Shown: positions 8,306-16,950, counted from the first letter of the stretch. The stretch is DNA of 64,000 bases from Comamonas sp. Y33R10-2 (GCF_019355935.1 NZ_CP079925.1:1798001-1862000); one strand, 5' to 3'. The notes: generated from the letters alone by a model not told the origin. Numbers and translations are program-made.

Positions 8306-8427
8306 TGAGCGGCTAACACAACTTAGCAAATCGAAGATTTACGATTGAGACGAGGCGCGAAGCCGCAGGCAATACAAGCGTACGACAAGGCGAAGCAACG
8401 ACGTATCAAAGGATGTGTTTGCGGCTC
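8306..8427. repeat. Dispersed ~120-bp intergenic repeat, copy 2
   Basis: Begins at GAGCGGCTAACACAAC and closes with GTGTTTGCGGCTC. The core GAGACGAGGCGCGAAGCCGC is identical to copy 1. Together with its flanks it fills most of the 8098-8478 gap. The rest of that gap (8098-8305) is non-coding with no feature I can name. Confidence 0.85.
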
Positions 8428-8430
8428 TAA

Positions 8431-8454
8431 CAACAAAGGCCGCAAAGCGGCCTT
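8431..8454 (-). terminator. Terminator after fixH/ccoH
   Basis: Stem AAGGCCGC/GCGGCCTT with an AAA loop; on the minus strand it is followed by TTGTTGTT. It lies 25 bp past the ccoH stop codon. Confidence 0.65.
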
Positions 8455-8478
8455 AAGTGCAAAAGCTCCAACACGACT

Positions 8479-8784
8479 TCAGCGGTCAGTCGGGTGATCC
8501 TTAGCAGGTGTCGCCGCATGGTTGCGGCCGGTAACCGCTGGGGCCAGACTTTTTTCGCCATCAGACAGGCGCTGATTGATTTCCAGACCATGGCGGTAGT
8601 AGTCTGGGTCGATCACGGGGTCAGGCTTGCTCATGGCGATATAGCCCGTTACCAAACCTGCAATCACAACGACAAAAGGGCCGGAAAGAACGAGCCAAAC
8701 ATGGCCAAACTTCCACCAAGGCTTGCCGTCTTCGGGGTGGATGATTTTGAGCGGCTGAGAAGCTTTTGTGGGTGCTGCCGACAT
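8479..8784 (-). CDS. ccoH: FixH/CcoH family protein, short
   Basis: A 101-residue protein with a cytoplasmic N-terminus containing GKPWWKFGHVWLVLSGP, a single membrane helix (about residues 30-52) and the conserved DPDYYRHGLEIN motif. It belongs to the FixH family, needed for cbb3 oxidase assembly and thought to act with CcoI/CcoG in copper delivery. Classical FixH has about 150-170 residues with a periplasmic beta domain; here only ~45 residues follow the helix, which appears to be a short version. It lies downstream of ccoG in the same direction. Confidence 0.8.
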   Translation of the reverse strand: MSAAPTKASQPLKIIHPEDGKPWWKFGHVWLVLSGPFVVVIAGLVTGYIAMSKPDPVIDPDYYRHGLEINQRLSDGEKSLAPAVTGRNHAATPAKDHPTDR

Positions 8785-8809
8785 GATGAAACCTTTTATT
8801 CAATGATGC

Positions 8810-8845
8810 TGCAGAGCATTCCAAATACGGATTGAATGCTCTGCA
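8810..8845. repeat. Perfect 12-bp stem-loop between ccoG and ccoH
   Basis: Arms TGCAGAGCATTC (8810-8821) and GAATGCTCTGCA (8834-8845) are perfectly complementary across a 12-nt loop. There is no T-run on the minus strand, so it is more likely an mRNA processing or stability element, or a weak attenuator, than a terminator. Confidence 0.7.
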
Positions 8846-8851
8846 TTTTAG

Positions 8852-10294
8852 TTAACGCGGAACGAGGAAGACCGTTTTCTCAGACACCTTGCCTGAGCCA
8901 ACGCTGACCGCATCCACATTAAAGTGAACTGGGTGCGAGCCTGCATCTGCCGAGCCGTAGGGAATTTGCAGCCGCACGGCAATACCGCGCGTCTCAGCCG
9001 GGCCGACGACCACTTCTTGCTCAGATGCGACTTGCAGCTGATCCAAGCCCACAGCGCTGATGCGGTAGTGCTGCTCAGACTCTGTGGCGTTCATGATCTG
9101 CAGGCGGTAAACGTTCTCCAGCTTGCCACCAGCCACAATGCGCGAGAGCGCCCCGCGGTCGCGAATGATGTCCACCTTCAGCGGCTCGCGCATGACCAGA
9201 CTCGCAATCATGGCGATGCTGAGCGCCACCAGCACGGCGGAGTAAATCAGCACCCGTGGACGGAAGATGCGGCGAATAACCTGTGCATGCTTCCACGCTT
9301 TGGTGATGGCGTTTTGCGTAGTCAGGCGAATCAGGCCACGCGGGTACTCCATCTTGTCCATCACGGTGTTGCAAGCATCAATGCACAGGCCGCAGCCAAT
9401 GCATTCGTACTGCAAGCCTTTTCGGATGTCGATACCTACGGGGCAAACCTGCACGCACAAGCTGCAATCAATACAGTCGCCCAAGCCCTGACTTTGGTAA
9501 TCCACGCCTTTTTTGCGCGGCCCGCGACCTTCACCGCGACCGGTGTCGTAGCTGACGACCATGGTGTCGTTATCAAACATGGCACTTTGAAAGCGCGCAT
9601 AGGGGCACATGTATTTGCAGACCTGCTCGCGCATATAGCCTGCATTGCCGTAGGTGGCAAAAGCGTAGAACAGCACCCAGAAAATTTGCCAGCCCCCTTG
9701 CAGAGCAAACAACTGCGTGGCCAACTCACGAATGGGGACAAAGTAGCCGACGAAGGTAAAACCCGTCCACAGCGCCACCGCCAGCCAGAGAAACTGCTTG
9801 AGCGACTTTTTCCAGACTTTCTCAAACGTCCAGCCGTTTTTATCAAGGCGCATGCGCGCGCTGCGCTCGCCTTCCACCTTGCTTTCAATCCAGACAAAGA
9901 TCTCGGTGTAAACCGTCTGCGGGCAAGAAAAGCCGCACCACAGCCGCCCTGCCACCGCCGTAAACAAGAACAGCGCCAGCGCCGAGATGATCAATAGGCC
10001 CGTCAAATAGATAAAGTCCTGCGGGTACAGAACCAGACCAAAAATATAAAAGCGCCGCGCTTCCAGATCGAACAGCAGCATCTGGCGCTCGCCCCATTGC
10101 AACCAGGGCATGCCATAGAAGAACAGCTGGGTCAAAACCACCATCGCCCAGCGCCAGCGCGCAAACAGGCCCGTGATGGAGCGCGAGTAAACCTTTTGCT
10201 CCGACACAAACATCGGAACTTTGCTGTGCCCCTCATCAGGCTCGGCAGTCGCAATCGGGATGATCTTGCGAGCATTCCCTTTGTCGGATTGCAT
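8852..10294 (-). CDS. ccoG: cbb3 oxidase assembly/accessory protein CcoG (4Fe-4S, membrane)
   Basis: A 480-residue membrane ferredoxin-like protein. Five or so membrane helices (first WAMVVLTQLFFYGMPWLQWG) flank a ferredoxin region with two 4Fe-4S motifs, CIDCSLCVQVCPVGID and CIGCGLCIDACNTV (about residues 275-315), and an upstream CGFSCPQTVYTEIFVWIE motif. The C-terminus is an Ig-like periplasmic domain ending KTVFLVPR. CcoG is a Cu(II) reductase that prepares copper for the CuB site of cbb3 oxidase. It follows ccoP after a terminator and precedes ccoH. Confidence 0.95.
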   Translation of the reverse strand: MQSDKGNARKIIPIATAEPDEGHSKVPMFVSEQKVYSRSITGLFARWRWAMVVLTQLFFYGMPWLQWGERQMLLFDLEARRFYIFGLVLYPQDFIYLTGLLIISALALFLFTAVAGRLWCGFSCPQTVYTEIFVWIESKVEGERSARMRLDKNGWTFEKVWKKSLKQFLWLAVALWTGFTFVGYFVPIRELATQLFALQGGWQIFWVLFYAFATYGNAGYMREQVCKYMCPYARFQSAMFDNDTMVVSYDTGRGEGRGPRKKGVDYQSQGLGDCIDCSLCVQVCPVGIDIRKGLQYECIGCGLCIDACNTVMDKMEYPRGLIRLTTQNAITKAWKHAQVIRRIFRPRVLIYSAVLVALSIAMIASLVMREPLKVDIIRDRGALSRIVAGGKLENVYRLQIMNATESEQHYRISAVGLDQLQVASEQEVVVGPAETRGIAVRLQIPYGSADAGSHPVHFNVDAVSVGSGKVSEKTVFLVPR

Positions 10295-10377
10295 GGAAAT
10301 TCCTTAATACATCAGAAGCGTTGGAAAGCTAGCCTCTAAAAAACGGAGCAAAAAACAAAGGTGCAAAAGAGATGCGC

Positions 10378-10410
10378 AAAAAAGAGAGGCGCATTAAGCG
10401 CCGCTCTTTC
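10378..10410 (-). terminator. Terminator after ccoP
   Basis: On the minus strand the stem AAAGAGCGGCGCTT/GCGCCTCTCTTT is followed by a T-run. It lies just after the ccoP stop (10418), separating the ccoNOQP message from ccoGH. Confidence 0.75.
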
Positions 10411-10417
10411 TAGTGAC

Positions 10418-11335
10418 TTACTTTTGCGCTGTCCCGTCTTGACGCGACAGATTCCACACATAAGAAGCCAGCACCGAGATTTGTGTATCGGTCAGCTTGT
10501 CCTTTTGCGCAGGCATTTCGCTGTGCTTGCCCTTGTTGACGATGTTGACGATGGCCGCTTCACCCCAGCCATGCAGCCAGATGTCGTCCGCCAAATTGGG
10601 CGCGCCCATCGCAGTGTTACCCTTGCCGTCCATACCGTGGCAAGCCGCACAAGAGACAAACTTGGACTTGCCCAGAGATGCCTTCACAGCATCGTGCGGA
10701 CTGCCCGACAAACTCAGCACGTAGTGCGCCACATTGCGTACATCTTCGCCCGTACCGACTGCCGCCGCCATAGGAGGCATCACGCCAATACGACCATTAA
10801 CAATGGTTTGTTTGATGTTTTCAGGCGTTCCGCCATGCAGCCAGTCGCTATCGGCCAAGTTGGGGAAGCCCTTGCTGCCGCGAGCATCGGAGCCGTGGCA
10901 CTGCGCGCAGTTGTTCATAAACAGACGCTCGCCGATGGCCATGGCTTGGGGATCCTTGGCCATTTCTTCGGTGGGCATGCTGGTGAACTTGGCGTACATG
11001 GGCTCTAAGTCGGTCTTGGCCTTGGCCATTTCACGCTCATAGGCACCGTTTTGGCTCCAGTCCAGCTTGCCATTAAAGGCACCCAAACCGGGGTACGCGA
11101 CCAAATAGCCCAAGCTAAAAACGATGGTGATCACAAACAAACCAATCCACCATTTGGGCATGGGGTTGTTGAGTTCACGCAGGTCTTCGTCCCAGACATG
11201 GCCTGTGGTGTTGTCGCCTGTGGGGTCCACCTTTTTACGGGCGACCACAAACAGCAGCACCAAGCAGCCAACGATGCCGATCAGCGTGATCGCCGCGACA
11301 TAGACCGACCAAAAATTATTTACGAAATCGCTCAT
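10418..11335 (-). CDS. ccoP: cbb3-type cytochrome c oxidase subunit III (di-haem) CcoP
   Basis: A 305-residue protein. An N-terminal helix (about residues 10-30) and a second helix (GLFVITIVFSLGYLVAYPG) anchor two cytochrome c domains with haem motifs CAQCH (about residue 139) and CAACH (about residue 225), each followed by an FPNLADxxWLHGG- or APNLADDIWLHG-type sequence. CcoP passes electrons from soluble cytochromes to CcoO and the catalytic subunit in the inner membrane. It is the last gene of the ccoNOQP block; the 27-bp gap to ccoQ indicates one message. Confidence 0.95.
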   Translation of the reverse strand: MSDFVNNFWSVYVAAITLIGIVGCLVLLFVVARKKVDPTGDNTTGHVWDEDLRELNNPMPKWWIGLFVITIVFSLGYLVAYPGLGAFNGKLDWSQNGAYEREMAKAKTDLEPMYAKFTSMPTEEMAKDPQAMAIGERLFMNNCAQCHGSDARGSKGFPNLADSDWLHGGTPENIKQTIVNGRIGVMPPMAAAVGTGEDVRNVAHYVLSLSGSPHDAVKASLGKSKFVSCAACHGMDGKGNTAMGAPNLADDIWLHGWGEAAIVNIVNKGKHSEMPAQKDKLTDTQISVLASYVWNLSRQDGTAQK

Positions 11336-11362
11336 GGGATGTTCTCGTTATGGTGGTCCGGC

Positions 11363-11503
11363 TCAATCTTCCTGCAGGAAGGGCAACTGAGCTGCTTCGT
11401 CAAAACGGGCCTGATTGCGGCGGGCATACGCCCACCACCAAATGCCCAGGAAGCAGGCCATCGATGCCAGCGTGGCAACAATGCGCATGGTGGTGATATC
11501 CAT
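11363..11503 (-). CDS. ccoQ: cbb3 oxidase small subunit CcoQ/FixQ
   Basis: A 46-residue protein, MDITTMRIVATLASMACFL, continuing into GIWWWAYARRNQARFDEAA. It has a single membrane helix followed by the conserved YARRNQARFDEAA motif of CcoQ. An AAGGAG site precedes the ATG at 11503. It lies between ccoO and ccoP, its canonical place, and stabilises the oxidase complex in species where it has been studied. Confidence 0.92.
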   Translation of the reverse strand: MDITTMRIVATLASMACFLGIWWWAYARRNQARFDEAAQLPFLQED

Positions 11504-11521
11504 TTGCAGCTCCTTGTTCTC

Positions 11522-12184
11522 TTATTTGACGGCGCGGCCCAGAACCTGCAGATAGGAGATCACTGCCTCCATCTCGGTCTTGCCCTTGACGTCAGCCTGC
11601 GAAGCGGCGATTTCTTCATCGCTGTAAGGCACGCCCACTTTGCGCAAAGCGCTCATGCGCTGGGCCACCACGGTGTCATCGACCTTACTGGTCTCAAGCC
11701 ACGGATAGGCAGGCATGTTGGACTCAGGCACCACATCACGCGGGTTGTTCAGGTGAATGCGATGCCATTCATCGCTGTACTTGCCGCCCACGCGGTGCAA
11801 GTCAGGGCCGGTGCGCTTGGAGCCCCACTGGAAGGGGTGGTCGTACACAAACTCACCCGCCACCGAGTAGTGGCCGTAGCGCATGGTCTCAGCGCGGAAG
11901 GGGCGAATCATCTGCGAGTGGCAGTTGTAGCAACCTTCACGCAGATACACATCGCGGCCCATCAGCTGCAAGGGGGTGTAGGGCTTCAAACCGGCCACCG
12001 CTTCTGTGGTGGACTTTTGAAAGAACAGCGGAACAATTTCCACCATACCGCCCACCAGCAGCACGCACAGCGTCAACACAATCAACAAGAAGTTGTTGGT
12101 CTCGATCTTTTCGTGCGAGAAGCCTTTTGAAGCCTCTGCTGCCTTAGGGGCCGCGTTAGGAGTTGCGTTATTTTTTTCAGACAT
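11522..12184 (-). CDS. ccoO: cbb3-type cytochrome c oxidase subunit II (mono-haem) CcoO
   Basis: A 220-residue membrane-anchored cytochrome c. One helix (about residues 32-53, [20 protein letters not shown]) is followed by the haem site [16 protein letters not shown], with the [19 protein letters not shown] and [10 protein letters not shown] motifs typical of CcoO/FixO; the Met in SNMPAYPWL is the probable axial ligand. It transfers electrons from CcoP to CcoN. It starts 20 bp after ccoN. Confidence 0.95.
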   Translation of the reverse strand: MSEKNNATPNAAPKAAEASKGFSHEKIETNNFLLIVLTLCVLLVGGMVEIVPLFFQKSTTEAVAGLKPYTPLQLMGRDVYLREGCYNCHSQMIRPFRAETMRYGHYSVAGEFVYDHPFQWGSKRTGPDLHRVGGKYSDEWHRIHLNNPRDVVPESNMPAYPWLETSKVDDTVVAQRMSALRKVGVPYSDEEIAASQADVKGKTEMEAVISYLQVLGRAVK

Positions 12185-12204
12185 TGCTTGTTACTCCTCA
12201 ATGC

Positions 12205-13641
12205 TTAGGCATGGGCCATCAAGGCTGGCACAGCCACCTTCACGGGACGACCGGCCACGGCAGTCTTCCAAGTGTTCCAAGCCATGACCAGCATGCCGCC
12301 CAGATACAGCAGGCCACCGGTGGCGCGAATCACATAGAAGGGATAGGTCGCCTTCACGCTTTCGACAAAGGTGTAGGTCAGCGTTCCATCGGGGTTGATG
12401 GCGCGCCACATCAGGCCTTGCATCACACCGGCAATCCACATGGCGGCGATGTACAGCACGATGCCGACAGTGGCCATCCAGAAGTGCAGCTCAATAGCGG
12501 GCACGGAGTGCATTTTTTCGCGGCCAAACAGGCGGGGGATCAGGTAGTAGAGCGAACCCATGGTGATCAGACCCACCCAGCCCAAAGCGCCGGAGTGAAC
12601 GTGACCCACTGTCCAGTCGGTGTAGTGGCTCAGCGCATTGACGGTCTTGATGGCCATCATCGGGCCTTCAAACGTGGACATGCCGTAGAAAGACAGCGAC
12701 ACGATCAAGAAGCGCAAGATAGGATCGTCGCGCAGTTTGTGCCATGCACCCGACAGCGTCATGATGCCGTTGATCATGCCGCCCCAGCTGGGAGCGAGAA
12801 GAATCAGCGAGAACACCATGCCCACGGATTGCGTCCAGTCAGGCAGCGCGGTGTAGTGCAGGTGGTGAGGGCCGGCCCACATATACGTGAAGATCAGCGC
12901 CCAGAAGTGAACGATCGACAGGCGGTACGAATACACGGGGCGACCGGCTTGCTTGGGGATGAAGTAATACATCATGCCCAAGAAGCCAGCGGTCAAGAAA
13001 AAGCCTACCGCGTTATGGCCGTACCACCACTGAATCATCGCGTCTTGCACACCTGCGTAGGCCGAGTAGCTCTTCATCCAGCCTGCAGGAATGGAGATGT
13101 TATTCACCACATGCAGCAAAGCCACCGCCAAAATAAAGGCGGCGAAGAACCAGTTGGCCACATAAATGTGGCGCACTTTGCGGATGCCGATGGTGCCGAA
13201 AAACACAATGGCGTAAGACACCCAAGTCACGGTGATCAGCAGATCAATCGGCCACTCCAGCTCGGCATATTCCTTGCCTTGCGTGTAGCCCAGCGGCAAG
13301 CTGATAGCCGCCGCCACAATGACCAATTGCCAGCCCCAAAAGGTAAGGCTGGCCAGCTTGGGCATAAATAGTTTGGTCTGGCAGGTGCGCTGCACCACGT
13401 AGTAGCTGGTCGCAAACAGCGCCGAGCCGCCAAAGGCAAAAATCACGGCATTGGTATGCAGCGGGCGCAGACGCCCGTAGCTCAGCCACGGAATGCCGAA
13501 GTTGAGTTCAGGCCAAGCCAGCTGGGCGGCGATAAAAACGCCCACAGCCATACCCACCACCCCCCAAACCACCGCCATGATAGAGAACTGCCTTACGACC
13601 GTATCGTCGTAATAGACAGCCTTGTTATTTGTTGCTTCCAT
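12205..13641 (-). CDS. ccoN: cbb3-type cytochrome c oxidase catalytic subunit I CcoN
   Basis: A 478-residue, ~12-helix haem-copper oxidase. Visible ligands are the haem b His in [15 protein letters not shown], the CuB/haem region [34 protein letters not shown] with the paired histidines, and [16 protein letters not shown] carrying two more haem ligands. It reduces oxygen to water with high affinity and pumps protons under low oxygen. It is the first gene of ccoNOQP, directly after ccoS. Confidence 0.97.
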   Translation of the reverse strand: MEATNNKAVYYDDTVVRQFSIMAVVWGVVGMAVGVFIAAQLAWPELNFGIPWLSYGRLRPLHTNAVIFAFGGSALFATSYYVVQRTCQTKLFMPKLASLTFWGWQLVIVAAAISLPLGYTQGKEYAELEWPIDLLITVTWVSYAIVFFGTIGIRKVRHIYVANWFFAAFILAVALLHVVNNISIPAGWMKSYSAYAGVQDAMIQWWYGHNAVGFFLTAGFLGMMYYFIPKQAGRPVYSYRLSIVHFWALIFTYMWAGPHHLHYTALPDWTQSVGMVFSLILLAPSWGGMINGIMTLSGAWHKLRDDPILRFLIVSLSFYGMSTFEGPMMAIKTVNALSHYTDWTVGHVHSGALGWVGLITMGSLYYLIPRLFGREKMHSVPAIELHFWMATVGIVLYIAAMWIAGVMQGLMWRAINPDGTLTYTFVESVKATYPFYVIRATGGLLYLGGMLVMAWNTWKTAVAGRPVKVAVPALMAHA

Positions 13642-13703
13642 CGGGCACCTCTTAGATTTCTACAGAGTGTTTATCAGTTACACATTGGCCGCGTTGAGCC
13701 AAA

Positions 13704-13841
13704 TCAATCGTCACGAAGAATCCGCTCAGCTTCTTGCTCCACGCTCTCAAACTGACCTCGGTACACCGCCCACCACAAGGCGGCCACGATGGCCATGACC
13801 AGCACCACCGACAGCGGAATCAACACATACAAAATATCCAT
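13704..13841 (-). CDS. ccoS: cbb3 oxidase assembly protein CcoS
   Basis: A 45-residue protein: MDILYVLIPLSVVLVMAIVA forms one membrane helix, then WWAVYRGQFESVEQEAERIL ends in a short acidic tail. This is the CcoS pattern, a small protein needed to insert cofactors into cbb3 oxidase. The start ATG shares one base with the ccoI stop codon (TGATG), so translation is coupled to ccoI. Confidence 0.9.
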   Translation of the reverse strand: MDILYVLIPLSVVLVMAIVAALWWAVYRGQFESVEQEAERILRDD

Positions 13842-16282
13842 CACAACCCTCCTTGGGCGAGCGGAGCAGTCGCAGCCAAAGGTTGGGCAACCGTCAGCGC
13901 GTCAGATTGAATTGGCAAGGTCGCCGGGGAAATACTTCGCGCCAGCCGCGCTGCGTTAGCTACCACCAGCAACGAGCTCAGCGCCATGCCAAGTCCGGCC
14001 AGCCAAGCCGGCATCCAGCCCATCAGTGCCAAAGGGATGGAGACAGCGTTGTAAGCCGCAGCCCAGCCCAAGTTCTGCCGCACCACAGACAAGGTCTTGC
14101 GCGCCAGCAGCAGGCTTTGCAGCACCAGCTCCAAGCTTTCGCCCAGCACCACAAAATCCGCTTTCGACTGCGCGAGCGGCACCGCTTTGCCAAAGGCAAA
14201 AGAGACATGGGCTCCAGCCAAGACTGGGCCGTCATTCAAGCCGTCCCCCACCATGGCTACCTTGTGGCCAGCGGCCTGCGCCGCCTGCATAGCGGCCAGC
14301 TTGTCTTGTGGCTTGCAGTCGCCACGGGCTTGCTCAATACCTAGCTTGGCCGCCACGGTTGCCACCGCAGCAGAACGGTCGCCTGACAGCAGCAACACGT
14401 TCACGCCTTGCTGCTTGAGATCCGCAATTACCTGCACCGCCTCGGGGCGCACATCTTCACTCAAGTGGAACTGGGCCAAAGCCACCCAGCGCCCTTGCGA
14501 CTCTCCAGCTTGTATTTCTTCGGCCAGCAAGACGCTTTGACCTAACTCATGCGGGGCCAACTCGGCCACTTGCACATGGGCAGCAGAACCTAAACGCAGA
14601 TGGCGACGCTGCCCAGCGACCACACGGGCCTGAACCCACACATCCAGCCCACTACCCGCGACTTCCTGCACAGAGTCGAGCAACCAATCGCTCACTGGCA
14701 ACTGCGCTGCCACTGCGGCCTGCGCCAGCGCTTTCGATGCCGGGTGCATAGACTGGCGCGCCAGCAAAGCGGCAAGGCTCAGGGCGTCGTCTGTGCTCTG
14801 CCCTACAGCAGGCATTAGGGCGCGCAGCACCAAGCCATCGCGGGTCAAGGTGCCGGTCTTATCAAACACCAGCGTGTCCACCGCAGCCAATGCCTCAAGC
14901 CCTTGCAGGTTGCGCACCAGCACGCCGCTGCGCGCCAAGGTGCCAGCGGCTGTCAGCATGGCCACGGGTGTCGCCAAAGACAGGGCGCAAGGGCAAGTCA
15001 CGATGAGTACGGCCACCGCCACCATCAACGCCTTGCCAGGATCGGTAGGCCACCACCACACGGCAGCGGCCAGCGCAGCCAACAGCACCACAATTAAAAA
15101 GGGGCGCGCTACCTTGTCGGCCAACTGGGCCAAGGTGGGCTTTTGCAGCGATGCGCTTTCCATCAAACTGACGATTTGCGCAAAGCGGGTGCCCTCGCCT
15201 ACGCTGTCCACGCGCACATCGACGACGCTATCTAAGTTATAGCTACCTGTCGTTACTGCATCGCCAGTAGAGCGCAAAACCGCTGTGGATTCACCTGTCA
15301 GCAGCGCCTCATCCGCATAGGTGGTGCCGCGCACGATGTGGCCGTCAGCGGGAAAGGCCTCACCCGCCAGCACCCGCACCACATCGCCCACGCGCAGGCG
15401 GCGTATGGCAACACGTTCAAACTCGCCCGCTTCGGTTTGGCGCAGCACAGAATCAGGCAGGCGGTTCATCACCGCCTCAAGCGCGCCAGCCGTGCGGTCG
15501 CGCAGGCGCAGCTCCAGCCAGCGGCCCGTGAGCAAGAAGAAAACGAACATGGTCAACGAGTCAAAAAAGACTTCTTGACCGAAAGGCCCAGCCGGGTCAA
15601 ACGTGCCCAGCGTGCTGATGACGAAAGTGATGAACATGCCCAAAGCCACGGGCAAATCCATGCTCACGCGGCGCTGGCTGATGTCTTTGAGCGCGCTTTT
15701 AAAAAACGGGCCGCAGCAAAACACAATCACCGGCAAAGAAAGCACCCATGACGCCCAGCGCAGCAGCCTCTCCATCTCCAGCGACAAATCGCCGGGAATA
15801 GCCGTGTACGCAGGCCATGCATACATCATCACCTGCATCATGCATAGGCCCGCCACCAGCCAGCGCCACAGTGCGCGGCGTGTTTCAGCCTGCCGCAACT
15901 CACGCGCAAACGCATCGCGGGCTGGAAGTGCGTGATAGCCCGCACGCGATATCGCCTCCATCCACTGAGATGGAAGCACATGAGCGCTATGCCACTGAAC
16001 ACGAGCCCGGCGCGTTGCGGCGCTGACTTCAGCGGCCTTAACGCCAGGCACGGCTTTGAGCGCATCCTCAATCGTCAGCGCGCACGCAGCGCAGTGCATA
16101 CCCTCAAGCACCACAAAAGAGTCCCAATCCTGGGACTCGGTCGCGTCTTCGAGAGCTAAAGCCTTGGAGCCTTGGCGAGCACCTTCAATAACAGGGCGGC
16201 CAAATGAGCGCCACTCTTGCGGATCATCCAACAGGTGCGTCAGCACCGGTGGCGAATGCAAAAAACCAGTCTCAGCAAGCAT
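13841..16282 (-). CDS. ccoI: P1B-type copper-transporting ATPase CcoI/FixI
   Basis: A heavy-metal P-type ATPase of 813 residues from the chosen start. It has an N-terminal metal-binding domain with GMHCAACALTIEDAL, eight membrane helices including the copper motif TCPCALSLATP, the phosphorylation site DKTGTLTRDG and the hinge GDGLNDGPVLAGAHVSFAFG. CcoI delivers copper for the CuB centre of cbb3 oxidase. The ATG at 16324 would add 14 residues (MSISPNFQSSEAPQ) but has no ribosome-binding site. The internal ATG at 16282 (MLAETGFLHSPPV) has GAGG eight bases upstream and leaves a 42-nt leader from the FNR-type promoter, so I prefer it, with reserve. Confidence 0.9.
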   Translation of the reverse strand: MLAETGFLHSPPVLTHLLDDPQEWRSFGRPVIEGARQGSKALALEDATESQDWDSFVVLEGMHCAACALTIEDALKAVPGVKAAEVSAATRRARVQWHSAHVLPSQWMEAISRAGYHALPARDAFARELRQAETRRALWRWLVAGLCMMQVMMYAWPAYTAIPGDLSLEMERLLRWASWVLSLPVIVFCCGPFFKSALKDISQRRVSMDLPVALGMFITFVISTLGTFDPAGPFGQEVFFDSLTMFVFFLLTGRWLELRLRDRTAGALEAVMNRLPDSVLRQTEAGEFERVAIRRLRVGDVVRVLAGEAFPADGHIVRGTTYADEALLTGESTAVLRSTGDAVTTGSYNLDSVVDVRVDSVGEGTRFAQIVSLMESASLQKPTLAQLADKVARPFLIVVLLAALAAAVWWWPTDPGKALMVAVAVLIVTCPCALSLATPVAMLTAAGTLARSGVLVRNLQGLEALAAVDTLVFDKTGTLTRDGLVLRALMPAVGQSTDDALSLAALLARQSMHPASKALAQAAVAAQLPVSDWLLDSVQEVAGSGLDVWVQARVVAGQRRHLRLGSAAHVQVAELAPHELGQSVLLAEEIQAGESQGRWVALAQFHLSEDVRPEAVQVIADLKQQGVNVLLLSGDRSAAVATVAAKLGIEQARGDCKPQDKLAAMQAAQAAGHKVAMVGDGLNDGPVLAGAHVSFAFGKAVPLAQSKADFVVLGESLELVLQSLLLARKTLSVVRQNLGWAAAYNAVSIPLALMGWMPAWLAGLGMALSSLLVVANAARLARSISPATLPIQSDALTVAQPLAATAPLAQGGL

Positions 16283-16330
16283 TTGCGGGGCCTCACTGGA
16301 CTGGAAATTTGGGGATATGGACATGTATCA

Positions 16331-16336
16331 AGAGTA
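16331..16336 (-). promoter_or_regulatory. Predicted -10 element for ccoI
   Basis: TACTCT on the minus strand is centred 32 bp from the FNR-type box, the spacing expected for a class II FNR-activated promoter (box at -41.5). The transcription start would fall near 16324. Confidence 0.45.
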
Positions 16337-16358
16337 ACCAAGCGAGATCATATAGACC

Positions 16359-16372
16359 TTGACATGCATCAA
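16359..16372. promoter_or_regulatory. FNR/ANR-type binding site between ccoI and uspA
   Basis: TTGACATGCATCAA matches the FNR consensus TTGAT-N4-ATCAA at nine of ten fixed positions. It lies in the divergent region between ccoI (minus) and the universal stress gene (plus), at a spacing that suits both promoters. Confidence 0.75.
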
Positions 16373-16393
16373 CTCCCAGTTGCCCAATCTATC

Positions 16394-16399
16394 TATGCT
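16394..16399 (+). promoter_or_regulatory. Predicted -10 element for uspA
   Basis: TATGCT is centred 31 bp downstream of the FNR-type box. A start near 16407 leaves a ~30-nt leader containing AAAGGAG at 16424-16430. Confidence 0.5.
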
Positions 16400-16436
16400 T
16401 GTTTTCACAAGGCCCGCTAAACCAAAGGAGAACGCT

Positions 16437-16880
16437 ATGTACAACCGTATTTTGATCGCCACCGATGGATCCGAACTCTCTGAAAAAGCAGTTCAGTCCG
16501 GGCTGGACCTTGCCGCACTGTGCGCCGCAAAGGTCATTGTGCTCAAGGTCGTCTCGCACTACCCGCGCAGCTACCTAGAAGGCAGCGACCTGCTGGACCA
16601 CAAAGAAGCCAAGCGCATCGAAGATCAATGGACTGCGCAAGCACAGGGCCTGCTCGACGGCGTGAAAGACTTGGGCCACCAGCGCAAAGTTGCCGTGACC
16701 ACTCACATCACTCACTCCGATTTAGTGGCGGAATCGATTGTGGAGGCAGCAAAAAAATTCGAGTGCGATCTGATCGTCATGGCATCGCACGGCCGCAAGG
16801 GCCTGCAGCGCCTGCTGCTGGGCAGTGAAACTCAGCATGTTCTGACGCACTCGCACGTGCCTGTTCTCGTGCTGCGTTAA
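16437..16880 (+). CDS. Universal stress protein UspA family
   Basis: A 147-residue single-domain Usp protein. It begins MYNRILIATDGSELSEKAVQ and ends with the ATP-binding signature VMASHGRKGLQRLLLGSETQ (G-2x-G-9x-G type) and HSHVPVLVLR. Such proteins bind ATP and help survival in stress and low-oxygen stasis. ATG 16437 is chosen because AAAGGAG sits six bases upstream; an upstream in-frame ATG at 16359 lies within the FNR box and is not credible. Divergence from ccoI across an FNR-type site suggests induction at low oxygen. Confidence 0.92.
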   Translation: MYNRILIATDGSELSEKAVQSGLDLAALCAAKVIVLKVVSHYPRSYLEGSDLLDHKEAKRIEDQWTAQAQGLLDGVKDLGHQRKVAVTTHITHSDLVAESIVEAAKKFECDLIVMASHGRKGLQRLLLGSETQHVLTHSHVPVLVLR

Positions 16881-16910
16881 GTTGCAAAAATTGGCGTGAT
16901 AACGCTCACA

Positions 16911-16950
16911 AAATAAAAGCAGCTTGTGCGCAAGCTGCTTTTATTTTTAG
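16911..16950. terminator. Bidirectional terminator between uspA and matB
   Basis: Stem AAAAGCAGCTTG/CAAGCTGCTTTT with a TGCG loop, preceded by A-run and followed by TATTTTTA. It serves uspA on the plus strand and may also serve the minus-strand transcript from matB. Confidence 0.8.

Noticed and set aside
8924..9997. A 357-codon plus-strand frame
   Set aside because: Antisense shadow of ccoG.
12163..13371. A 402-codon plus-strand frame rich in His and Gln
   Set aside because: Antisense shadow of ccoN.
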